Below, piece by piece: positions 43,643-53,580 of a DNA stretch of 64,000 bases. The number at the start of each line of letters is the position of its first letter. The stretch's first letter is position 1. The notes beneath the pieces were generated by a model. It made no database searches, was not told the DNA's origin, and saw only the letters and a program-made list of their open reading frames with translations. The stretch lies in NCBI RefSeq assembly GCF_904849725.1, contig NC_058523.1:166142689-166206688 (forward strand). The letters are read 5' to 3'. The translations under genes and the position numbers were made by a program. The stretch comes from Hordeum vulgare subsp. vulgare (taxonomy: Eukaryota; Streptophyta; Magnoliopsida; Poales; Poaceae).

Positions 43643-43838
43643 TTTGTCTTTCTTTTAAAATTTGGTACGAATTAAAACTTTCTAAGTGAATGCCATGAAT
43701 GCCTTGTTTGTCATTGATGTATGTGTGTTTGTAAGTAAATCTCTTATAAATCAGTTTTCAAAAATAATATTTCCACAAAAACTCCTTTGAGCTATTTTTG
43801 ATAATTCAAAACCTTGCTTTGGGGTTGAACTGCAAGTC
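43640..43838 (+). repeat. Duplicate of the element's left flank (copy of about 34654-34850)
   Basis: From AAGTTTGTCTTTCTTTTAAA to GCAAGTC the sequence repeats the 200 bases left of the element with about 6 percent differences and one 4-base indel, including the AAGTC target site. It directly precedes the right LTR. Confidence 0.85.
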
Positions 43839-44697
43839 TGTTGGATTTCAGGCTCCGCAAAACCCTAAAGATTCGAACTCAGGGGCATGTACGAAGATCT
43901 CTCGCGGTCTCGCCTCACCTAAACCGATACTCACTCGGGATGGTAGAGAACTCACTCGATGGTGAGGAAGACACAGAACACGACAGTTTACCCAGGTTCG
44001 GGCCGCTGTGAAGCGTAATACCCTTCTCCAGCTTTGGTGGATTGCCTCTCGTGGAGGTTGGAGGATGAACTAGTACAGTGTTCGAGGGCCTCCGGAGGCT
44101 GGGTGGCCTATGTGTGGTGCCAATGGGTGAATGAATGAATCGCCCCTATGAAGTAACCTACTCTCTCTATATATAGTGGCAGTGCCGGTCCTCTTCCCTT
44201 ATCATTTCGGCAGGAAGGGATCCCACAACGACCAATTTTGAAGGGGAATAGGGGAACATGCTCCCCTGCCCAAAGGTAGTCTTTGCCTACAAAGTGTCTG
44301 CCAGCGCTGCAGGGACGGGTCCACGGATGACGTCTATCCTGCTAGCGGGCGGCGATGGCCTTGTTGGACAAGAAAGGAAACATTTGGCGATGGCCTTGAG
44401 AACCCCGGTTCGTCCTTGCCCCCTTTGCACTAAAGGGGAAACTGCTCCGTCCCGCTGTCTGCTGCTCACCTGTCCTTCCTCCGCGTCATCCTTGACTCCC
44501 GAGGCTGGGTCTCGCCTCGGAATATCTGCCGCTCTGGAGGGGTCCTGATGAGGCCCCCTGCGGGTCTTGGTGTTGTTCCTCCTCGCGAGGACCTTGCCTT
44601 GAGTGGTGCCGCGCCCGATTGTGCTTTGTTGATGAAGTGGGCTAGCCCTGGGCCATATGCAGGCAAGTCTGGGTACCCCATTCCCAGAACGCCGACA
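43839..44697 (-). repeat. Right LTR of the Tat-like element (859 bp)
   Basis: TGTTGG...CCGACA, flanked by AAGTC on both sides (43834-43838 and 44698-44702), as a solo LTR would be. Confidence 0.88.
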
Positions 44698-47600
44698 AAG
44701 TCCTTGAATTTAAGTGCGTGCCATCACCTAAGGATTGTATTTTGGTTCTAATATGATTATGACTCTTCAAAAGCATTAAATAATTATTTTTAACGTTATT
44801 TTTCTATTTTATTTATATGTCCTTTTCTAAGGCGAGAAATGGTATTTCTGGGTGAAAAAATATTTTCTACCTTAGAAAAATCTGAGAAAACTTGGGAATA
44901 CTCACAGGACATATATTTTCCATACATAAGAGTTTAAACCCCTAGTCCTATTGAAATATTTGATAAAACCTTTGAAAACCAATTCTGTTTGTTTTGACCT
45001 TTTATAATATTTCCAAAGGAAATATTATCAATAAATTCCATGAAAATTTCAGCATGTCCCACATGCTATATTTGGTGATATTGCCAAGTTTCACCTCCAT
45101 CCAAGGTGATTTGATTCACCAAATAATTCAGAAACCCTGTGTGTTCAGAATCAAGTTGAGCAAATCTACACTGCAAAGTTTGTCCATTGGGTCTCAAACT
45201 TTGCAGGAGTGCTCAACACCTCAAATGAGGAGATCATGCCAAGATTTGGATTTGTGGGAGTTGATTTACTCACATATTCTCACAAGAATGCAGATCTGTC
45301 CATTTGTGGGTATTTTCAAGTTTACATTGTCAAACTTGTCCAATGGAGCTCAAATTTGGTAGAGCCTCCTAATTATGCCTAAAACCAAATCATGTCAACT
45401 TTCAATGCAATTGGAGGAGGTTAACTTCCCCAAACATGCATCAAACACCTTCTACCAGAAATGTAAAACAACATCTAGCAACCACCACACTCACTCCCTT
45501 CAGCCCAACCTCTTATCACAAATGGACTATGTCCCTCCCCAAGTGTAGACGAGAGATCCAGCATTGTTTCAATGAGAGGGAGCCAAAATCTCCATTCTAG
45601 CTCCTCAAACAAAGCTGGCAGAACCACTTTAACCCTCTTCCCTTGGCCAGCTCGATCCTTTTCGATTCATAGTTTTCAAGGGGAATCTACCCCACCTCCT
45701 AGACATGCCAGACGCGACCAAGACGTGCCAACTTGCCTTGGCATGCCAAAACGGCGCTCTGAACACGCTACAGGGCGCACCCAAGCCCCTGGGGACCAGC
45801 TCCGGTCGGTTCTTGCCTCCACCTGTTGCCCCTCTTTGAACACACCGACGACCGCATCCAAGGCAGCATCGGGCCCCTCCATCCCCCTCTCCTCTGCCCC
45901 TGGCACCACGTCCTCGCGCGTGGCCGAAGCGGCCAGAAGGTCCTTGCCACCTCGACGGGCCAAGGAGCTGCCCCCGCTCCTCCTGAAGATGCCGCCCAGT
46001 CCCAAACCACGGTTCCACGCCCGATCTCTCTCTCCCTCTCCTGCAGCCGCAACAAAACCACTAGCGCTCCACCACTCGATGGCTCGTCACCGTCCTATAA
46101 ATAGGCCACCCCCGACTCTTCGAGCACCCCAAGCCTCTCCCTCCTACCACCAGTCGACCACCCACATGGCCCATTTGAGCTAAGAGAGCCCTAATACTCG
46201 AGATCGACCGAGGCAACGCTGCGTCGGGGCTCCATCGATCTCGGGGTACTTGCACGCTCCTGAACTCACTTCTCCTTCTCCGTGATTGCAAGGACCTCCC
46301 GAGCCTTCTCCAACACTCCCCCGTCCATCTCCCTGCCCGTAGCACTGATTTTGACACATTCCCGAAGGGTCTCCGCCGCAGCCCATCATCTCCAGCGACA
46401 CAGGTCACCTCCGTCGTCCCTTCGACCATCTTCAGGTAGCCGGAGGAGCCACGAGTCAGTTCCCATACTCGTCTAACCTTGAGAGCCCCGGAGCTGCCGC
46501 CGATGAGCTCTCCCTCCTCTATGTCTAGAGGTAGAAGACGCCCCGAAAGGGGGACCCCACTTGTCGGTGGTCGTCTCGTCCCTATCTCTCTCCATGTAGT
46601 TACTGGCAACATGCCCCGCGCGTCAGGTTTAAACCTGACGGTGTGCGCGCCTCGGCTAGCCAGTTGGCCAGCTGGGGAGGCCTAGCCACTAACCGAGTTA
46701 GGCCAGTGAGTTGGATTTTCCCTTTTATTTTTTAGTACTGGTTTTTAAAATAATTCTGCAGGATTAAATATTTATCCAAACTTAAATATGTTTCCACCAT
46801 AATTCCTGCAAAATTGTGTAGTATTTAATAGTGTTGCTTATGAATTTTTCTAAAAGCTTTTAGGCGCAGTTTATTTTAAAAATCTAGTTTAAGTGTATTT
46901 TGACTTTGTTAAAAAGACTTTAGAAATACTTTTTCAGTCCAAAACCAGAAACAAACATTTTGATAAATAATAATCGGATTGTACAGAGTAGGTTAACATT
47001 TTTGTTGAGTGTTTTTATTCTGTTTTTGGTTGTGCTCCTTATTATTATTATTATTATTATTACGATGATAGATCGTGCGTTTGATGAAGGACTTGGACCC
47101 GAAGACCTCGAAGACCCTGGATACCTATCTGAACAAGGCAAGCAGTCCTTTGACCATGTGTGAGAAAATGTTTTATGCATGACATGTTGATTACAATATT
47201 CCAATGCATGTAGTCATGATTAATCGGTACACCCCTCTATGGTGTTACCGATGGCTCTTGTGGGGAACTTGCATTTGAGCATGACCTTACCATCTATGAG
47301 GGTCACGCTGATAAAAATTTGACAAGTGGATAGTAGTGCTACGCATAGGATGAGCATATGCATGGTGATGGTAACACAAAGGTGATTACAAAGGTTTTAC
47401 AAAAAACTTCGTTGGGTGTGACTAATTCCCGAGGGTGATGGTTTTGAGATGGATGACCACTTGAGAAAGAACTGGTGTACGAGGAAATGTTTTGTGTGAG
47501 TGGTTTTGGAAATGGGATTAGATTTGAGATTTGCTGATCATCCCAACCTTACATGTGCAACCATGATACCCTTTTATGGGACGAGGCTTTGTTGATTACT

Positions 47601-48667
47601 CTCGTCGTGCTAGGAAAGATCCCCCATTTCTAGTGGGAGGAGTGATATGTTCACTCTCGTGACGGGGTCGTGCCAGGTAGGGCGAATATGCCATTTTTAC
47701 GTGTTCCGGGCACACAGTTGTTCCCTTCATGGATGATACGATCTAGAGTTTGTGCTCATAAGACGTACATCAAGTGGGTTGCGTACCAATCGAGTGGAAT
47801 ATTTCTCTAATGTCGTCAAGGGAAGGCATTGATCAGGTACTTACCTCGGGTATGTTATATACCCCGAGTCGTGGATGACACGGAAGTTTCTCGGATCTCG
47901 TGGGTACAGCGTACAACCTCTCTAGAGTGTCAGACTATTCGAAAAGTCGTGTCCACGGTCAAGGACAGTTGGGTAATCCTGCTTAGACTACGTCCAACCG
48001 TTTCTGCATAAACCAAGTGTGCATGTGTATAGAGGTGTCACTTGAGAAAGTGATTACTTGGTCAAGTTTGGTGACTCGGCATGAAGGATGAACATGAGTT
48101 GTTCAGTCCTCGGTGTACTTAAGTCGATATATGTAACCTGTTCCTATGGTTACTATTTAATTATTGATGCATGACCATCTAGATACAGGACCATGTTTAT
48201 ACATTTATAAAACTTGATTTCCGCAAAGGCTCCACTATACTTCATTTTGCACTCATTTTCATAACTCGCATCATGGGCTGTTTGCGAGTGCAATCAATGT
48301 ACTCATTGGCTTTCCACTGGTTATTGTATTGACCGGCCATGGAGGAACCAGAATATGGAGAAGAATTCATCGTCGGAGACGGATACGCGAACTATGACGC
48401 TTCCCAGTCAGAATGCCTTTTGGTTAGGCTGATGGCATGGGTTCACGTTTTCTACCAACATTTCCGCTAGTAGTTGAGTTGGTGTGATTGGCCTTCATGG
48501 CCCTATCTATGTAAGACTTGACCATAATGGTCCTTATTTGTATCAGACGTTAATTATGGATGTAAGACTCTTGTTATTCAGTATCTGTGTGTTCGGTGAG
48601 CATTGATCTCTGGGATCATTGTACCCGTTCATTTGGCGATTTCGACTCGTAAGTCGGGGTCCCCACA

Positions 48668-49286
48668 AAATCCAACCCTTACAATATTATTTCGTAACTC
48701 GGAGGAAATGAAGCAGAAACTCGGTTGCGCCGACTAGTGCAAAATGCGGCAACTTTTGGCATTTCGCTGAGACTGATATATAAATCTTGGTGAGTCCAAT
48801 TTTGGCTGGCCTGGGCAGTCCCAATTTAGCTAGCACCGATTCCTAAAACTCGGAATTTTCAATTCTTTGAAATCGAATACCCGAAAGTTAGTCACACATT
48901 TCAGTTGCACCAAAATGAAACTTGGTGTCACCGAGAAGCTAGAGTTTGGCTCCGGATATGTCTAGGGTGAAACTCGGTTGGGATGATTTGGAAAAGTTGA
49001 TGGCACCAAATTTAGCCATTGGGGTTTGTACAAAATATTTTTGTGGGAGAATTCATGAGTATTTTTGGTGTCAAATCTAAGCACTTGAGCAATTAGATCA
49101 TCATGGATTCCCCATCCCCTTTAAATAGTATTGGCTTTCGTATGGACTCAAATGTGATTTCTCACAAAATGCAAAATGTAGAGTCTTGAATTTTGTTGTC
49201 AAAATATGCTTAATAAAATCATTACTCCAATGAAATATATGTTGTTATTAATTACCAAAACCACCAAGGGAGAAGTTGTGCTTCTA
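48668..49286 (-). repeat. SIRE-like 5' LTR, distal part
   Basis: From AAATCCAA on, the sequence matches 12463-13156 of the 3' LTR (for example GAGAAGCTAGAGTTTGGCTC). It ends TTGTGCTTCTA where the 3' LTR has TTGTGCTTTCA, then the outer gypsy LTR resumes. Confidence 0.75.
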
Positions 49287-50459
49287 TTTGACAATTGATA
49301 GAAACGTGCATAGTTATGAAATATTTATTCACGGCAGTGACTACTTGTATATAGGCATCACGTCCATAAGTAGAACGAATCCTGGCTGCATCTACTAATA
49401 TTACTCCACCCATCGACCGCCATCCAACATGCATCTAGAGTGTTAAGTAAAACAGAGTAATGCTTGGTGAACAATGACATGATGTAGACAAAGAAAAACC
49501 AATTAATATGCATTAACACCCTCGTTTTATCCTTAGTGGTAGCAATACAAATACGTGGCATGTCTCTTTCTGTCACTCGGGTTGAGCACTGCAAGATTGA
49601 ACCCACTACAATGCACCCCTTTCACTAAAGATAGATTAATCTAGTTGGCCAAGCCAAATCAATAGATCGGAGAGAATTGCGACGCTATGATAATCATGCA
49701 AATAAGAGTCAAATAATAATTCATAGAAGACTCAAAACTTTCCCATGAATAAATGTAAACCCAAAATTCATCGGATCGCAGCAAATGCACTTCACAAAGT
49801 GATTACATCGAATAGATCATCGGAAAGATGCGATGAACTTTTTATTGAAGAACATAGAGAGAGCGAGAATCATCTAGATACTAGCTATGGACCCATAGGT
49901 CTATGGCCAACCACTCAAACATCACCATGGGAGCACCAAGGTTGATGTGGAGGCCCTCCATGGCTGATCCCCCCTCCATCAGGGCACATGACCAGGGCTC
50001 CAGATGGGCACACAACCGAACAGAGACTTGCGGCGGCGAAAAATTGTTTCATGAGATCCACTAGGGTTTTTGGAATATATGAGAATTTATAAGCCAGGGA
50101 ACAACGTGAGGAGAGCCTAGGAGGTCCACAAACTAACAGGGTGTGACCACCCCCGTGGGTGCACCCTGTCGGCTTGTGGGGCCCTTATGCGGCCTCCGGT
50201 CTTCTCCCGAAGCTTCAAGATCTTCTTTTGGTCCGGAAAAAATCATCAAAAAAATTCATGGTATTTGGACTCCGTTTGGTATTGTATACGTCAAAAGCCA
50301 AAAACATGTAGGAAACTGCAACTCACACTTGGCACTAGGTTAATAGGTTAGTGCTAAAAAATAATATGAATCAGCAAATAAATGCCCCAAAAGCATCCTA
50401 GAATGATAATATTATAGCATGGACCAATCAAAAATTATAGATACGTTGGAGACATATCA
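49287..50459 (-). repeat. Outer gypsy 5' LTR, 5' portion
   Basis: Resumes after the copia element with TTTGACAATTG, which lines up with the broken end at 11674 and repeats the target bases in mutated form (TTGGG against TTTGA). It ends in ACATATCA, the inverted partner of TGATATG at 11285. Confidence 0.72.
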
Positions 50460-51575
50460 TCTCCCACACATGCTGCTTCAGCCATAGTTGGAAGACAATG
50501 TCATGACGATAGACCCCTCCCATTCCACCTCATGTGCAGCTTAGGCAGAGATATAGGCTTAGGCCTAGGCACAGGTAGCTAGAGTCACTAGTGGTCCCAG
50601 TCTCAAGACGAAGAATGATCATATGGCCTATCTTGTTAGTGACACACAGAGGCTTGGGAAGAACCTAGCTAACCATGTGAAGAACCAAGAGAGCCTGGAA
50701 CAGATCATGGAAACTAAGTTTCACATGCTGGAAGTCAAGGTCACCGAGCTTACCACTATTGTTGAGAGTCTTAAGCAGGAGGTAGATGCATCTAGTTTGA
50801 ATTTTGATGGAGATGATCCTAGTCTTCCCACGACTACCCAGTTCACGATGATGGCCAGGTCATCCATGGTACCAGCACCATAGTTGAGACCTTCAATGTC
50901 TACGCTAGCTGCTACTATGACTGTTCCACCTTTAGCTCCTCCAATTTCCACTCCACTAGCCGACCACACATCAGTAGAAGCATTCACTAACGCTCTCCTC
51001 TCGACTCCATCCATGGCCATAGGAGCAGCGAGTCAGAGGACTTCATCGCCCCATGGATGAGATCCAACCCAGAGTGGTGCTTAACTCTTCATAATATGAA
51101 CATTTTGTTAACTTTTTTCCAAAGGGGTAGAATTTGTACAGTTCACAAGGCTTCCAGAGAGAGTGTGTTTCATTTTGAGTTGATTCTCTCATTCTTTGAT
51201 ACATTTGGCTTATACTTTTGCTCGTTTTGTGACATAAACTATGTCATGTTTTATCATATGCTTTATGGTTGATGCTACTATTGCCTATCATTGTGATATA
51301 TGTCATGATCATTCTTGTGTATGCTTGGTGATGTGTGCATTGTAATCCATTCATATCATTTATGCGCTTCACCATGATATATGTTACATGGAAGAGTGAC
51401 CCGTGATCCTAATCGATCGTGCATTTGCATTCAAACGCAAATTCAAAATAATGCACAAATTTAGGGGGAGCTTTTGCTTCTCACACAGTTTTCGAAGCGA
51501 CAATGGTATGCATTGACTATATCCTTTGTCAAAGCTTTGATCTATTTGTTGTCATCAACTACCAAAAAGGGGGAG
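50460..51575 (+). mobile_element. 3' part of a second SIRE-like copia element
   Basis: A frame at 50623-50883 (MAYLVSDTQRLGKNLANHVK, then FHMLEVKVTELTTIVESLKQ, a coiled coil) is a relative of the env-like C-terminus found inverted near 18000-17800. The following spacer (51270-51575) matches 13500-13157 inverted and carries GTTTAGGGGGAGC-like tracts: AAATTTAGGGGGAGCTTTTG at 51459 and CCAAAAAGGGGGAGC at 51561. The LTR expected next is missing and LINE sequence follows. The left end is cut by the outer gypsy LTR at 50459. Confidence 0.7.
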
Positions 51576-51579
51576 CCCT

Positions 51580-52360
51580 AGTTGAACTCCCTATCAAAGG
51601 GAGATCGTTCACCTGGAGAAATATGAAACTCAACCCGCTTCTTGAGCAATTTGATTGGCATTTCACTTCGGTTAACTAGGCAGCGAGGTATCCTAACACG
51701 ATGGTCTTGCCCCTTGGGAAGCCCATCTCTGACCATGTTCCTTGATATGTGAGCATCCAAACAAGAATTCCCAAATCCAAGCTCTTCTGTTTTGAGAATT
51801 TTTGGACTAGCAATCCAGGTTTCTTAGATGTGGTGCAACAAACCTGGAATAATTACCATTTGGCCCCAACTCGGCAGCTATTCTTTGTAAGGAACTTCAA
51901 AATCTGTGCTATGCTGTGAAACACTGGAGCAAAGGGATCTCCCAGCTGTCATTGATGATAAAAAATTCTAACAGCGCGCTCCTCCGAATCGATCGAATTT
52001 AGGAGAGGAGAAACCTCACTGTACGTGAGGCTAATTTCCGGAAGATCCTAAAGGAACACCTCATCACTTTGCTGGATCACAAGAGGCTGTACTGGCAATA
52101 GAGATGTACGATTTGATACTTCAAATTTGGAGATTGTAACACTAAGTTCTTTCACAGGGTGGCCACTGAGAGACATCGCCGGAACTCCATTGCTTCACTT
52201 CGACTCCCATACAACACAATTATTTATGATCATCTGGGGAAGGAAGCAGTCCTGTTCCAAACTTATAAAGACAAACTCGGTCATTCTGATCCGGCCAATA
52301 TTTGCTTCAGTTTGTCGGATATCATCAGGAGGGTTGAGGGGATGGAAGTCCTCACGATTC
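51580..52360 (+). pseudogene. LINE (L1-type) fragment: end of endonuclease to start of RT
   Basis: Conceptual reading gives K-G-R-S-F-T-W-R-N-M-K-L-N-P-L-L-E-Q-F-D, then R-Y-P-N-T-M-V-L-P-L-G-K-P-I-S-D-H, i.e. the C-terminal endonuclease blocks (the S-D-H motif includes the catalytic His). F-C-F-E-N-F-W and the linker follow, and ATERHRRNSIASLRLPYN then KDKLGHSDPANICFSL at 52159-52330. This is the region just before the RT fingers of plant L1 elements. Many stops and shifts. It breaks off at about 52360 before any RT motif, and no poly(A) tail is present, so both ends are truncated. Confidence 0.72.
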
Positions 52361-52435
52361 TGCTTTTTTATTTTTTTTGCTGTTTAGTGCTATATAGGTT
52401 TAGCGATAGGTTTAGTGCTAGGTTAAGTAGATAAG

Positions 52436-52611
52436 GGAAGAAGAAGAAGAAGAAGAGGAGGAGGAGGAGGAGGGGGAGAAAAAGAAGATGAAGAAGAAAA
52501 AGAGGAGAGAGGAGAATAATAAAGAAGAGAAAAAAGGAAAAGAAGGAAGAAGAAGAAGAAGAGGAAGAAGAAGAGGAAATAGGAAAAGAAGGAAGAAGAA
52601 GAAGAAGAAGG

Positions 52612-52642
<31 letters not shown>

Positions 52643-52735
52643 GAAGAAGAAGAAAAGGAAGGAAGGAAGAAGAAGAAGAAGAAGAAGAAGAAGAAAAGGA
52701 AGAAGAGGGAAAAAGAAGATGAAGAAGAAAACGAA
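52436..52735 (+). repeat. (GAA)n/(GAG)n purine tract, 300 bp
   Basis: Almost pure purine on the plus strand, made of GAAGAA, GGAGGA and AAGGAAGG runs. Just before it, GGTTTAGCGATAGGTTTAGTG repeats a short word. The same kind of tract recurs in the 3' intron at 60160-62190, which supports including it in the CACTA element. Confidence 0.9.
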
Positions 52736-53580
52736 ACCCTGACACCATGACACCCGACACGATGCCCCGAAACCCCGACACGACGCCCCGACACGACATC
52801 TCAATGCCACCCCGACACAAAACATATTTTTTTATGAAACCCTAGATGACATCTATATAGGTCATATATTTGTGTTAGGTCATATATTTTTCAATTTTAT
52901 TAATGAACACAAAATATTTGTGTTGATCGCGTGGATTTACATGTGACAGTTGTCTCGAAGCTGTGAGGTCTGATGTGCGAAGAACTCCCCGTGTGTTCTA
53001 CGAGCTCCGCCTCTGCATTCGTGGGTGAGTACAAATGTCATGTCCTCCTCGATCCTTCATTTGTTGTGGGTCGGTCTTCGAATGAAACTTGCTAGATATA
53101 GGTAACTTAATTAATTTATCAATATGCGTGACCAGTATGCGTCTCCTGTTTGAAAGGGTTACAGTTATAAATATGCATGCATTTGCATATATTTATAACC
53201 GTTATTCTTCCAAATTGTCCAACGTTATCCATGGACAGCCCTAGTATGTGTAGATTGGATTCGTTTTCCCATATTCTTTGTTTCGGATCCGATGCATAAT
53301 TTCGTCAGTGCCTCCTTGTTGTTCTCCGGATACACATCCTCTTTGTTTATTGCAGAGACGTGTATCAGGAGAACAGCGGGAGGTGCTGCTGAAATTTTGC
53401 ATTGGATCCAGAGCATGGGAAAACGAACCCAATCTACACATACTCGGGTGGGATTAGGACCTATCTTTACCTATTAGCGTGTAGGTTGCATGGACATAAT
53501 AAAATTGGCGAACTTGATTAACTGATGAATATATATGCTGAATTATATATAAATATATTTCTTGTGTGTTTAATATCTAG
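52736..53580 (+). other. 5' region of the CACTA transposase gene
   Basis: Non-coding. At 52745-52805 a short CGACACGACGCCCCGACACG repeat is seen. GTTACAGTTATAAATATGCA (53160) includes a TATA-like word, and AATATCTAG at 53572-53580 looks like a splice acceptor before the transposase exon. The words TACACATACTCGGGTGGGAT and TATGTGTAGATTGGATTCG (53250, 53437) form a loose inverted pair. Confidence 0.45.

Larger units (their letters stand above)
34851..44697 (-). mobile_element. Tat-like gypsy element with Gag-protease and an antisense ORF
   Basis: LTRs at 34851-35726 and 43839-44697; AAGTC flanks the pair at 34846-34850 and 44698-44702. Minus strand: Gag (43250-42049), protease (41695-41129), a short RT remnant, tandem repeats. 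On the plus strand lies a long ORF (36015-38862) in antisense, as in the Grande/Retand group of the Tat lineage. Most of RT, RNase H and integrase is absent. The right side is rearranged: the internal region ends at 43584 with its own LTR start (43585-43642), then 200 bp of left-flank sequence, then a full LTR. The PBS-like TTTGCCGCGCCACGTAGGC (minus strand, 43584-43566) marks the true internal edge. Confidence 0.8.
34655..48667 (+). repeat. Long gypsy LTR (about 4.2 kb without its insertion), plus strand
   Basis: Made of 34655-34850 and 44703-48667, split by the Tat-like element with an AAGTC duplication. It ends GTAAGTCGGGGTCCCCACA (48667) and has a TATA box, TATAAATA, at 46096-46103, which sets the direction. 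An (ATT)n run lies at 47040-47063. The left end is uncertain: copia LTR sequence stops at about 34654, but about 700 bp of that LTR are missing, so the insertion came with, or was followed by, a deletion. Frames in the GC-rich 45570-46690 part lie around the predicted transcription start and are not called as genes. No internal domain adjoins it. Confidence 0.6.
11675..49286 (-). mobile_element. SIRE/Maximus-like copia retrotransposon carrying nested insertions, no pol
   Basis: Minus-strand order: 5' LTR (49286-48668 and 34654-34568), PBS 34565-34554, long Gag (34515-32376), spacer, env-like ORF (remains at 21563-20468 and 18723-17775), 3' spacer with GGGGGAGC polypurine tracts, 3' LTR (13156-11675). 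It sits inside the outer gypsy LTR. Insertions removed, the element is about 10 kb. Protease, integrase, RT and RNase H are not found, so it looks non-autonomous or pol-deleted. The long coiled-coil Gag and the extra env-like ORF are marks of the SIRE/Maximus lineage. Confidence 0.75.
8909..50459 (-). mobile_element. Outermost gypsy-type retrotransposon of the nest, 3' end missing
   Basis: On the minus strand: 5' LTR (50459-49287 joined to 11674-11285), PBS 11264-11245, then internal sequence to 8909. The LTR ends are TGATATG at 11285 and CATATCA at 50459. The two LTR parts are separated by the copia element at 11675-49286 and together are about 1.56 kb. The internal part holds two decayed frames and a conserved spacer, but no recognisable gag, RT or integrase. 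It is cut at 8908/8909 where it abuts the truncated Angela-like element. The PBS and the spacer words suggest the Athila/Sabrina side of gypsy; that assignment is tentative. Confidence 0.75.

Noticed and set aside
45570..46690. Several frames of 90-200 codons on both strands, possible gene
   Set aside because: They surround the TATA box of the long gypsy LTR, overlap one another on both strands, and show no motif. LTR leader sequence explains them.
44878..48672. AAATC on both sides of 44883-48667, looking like a 3.8-kb solo LTR with a target duplication
   Set aside because: The left flank (44703-44882) does not match the copia LTR expected there, while the right flank does, and the text reads on smoothly across 44883. 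The five-base match is probably chance.
52368..52825. Frames of 120-150 codons rich in Ser, Phe and Leu on the minus strand, like membrane proteins
   Set aside because: Products of reading a (GAA)n tract in its complementary strand; all three frames are open and low complexity.
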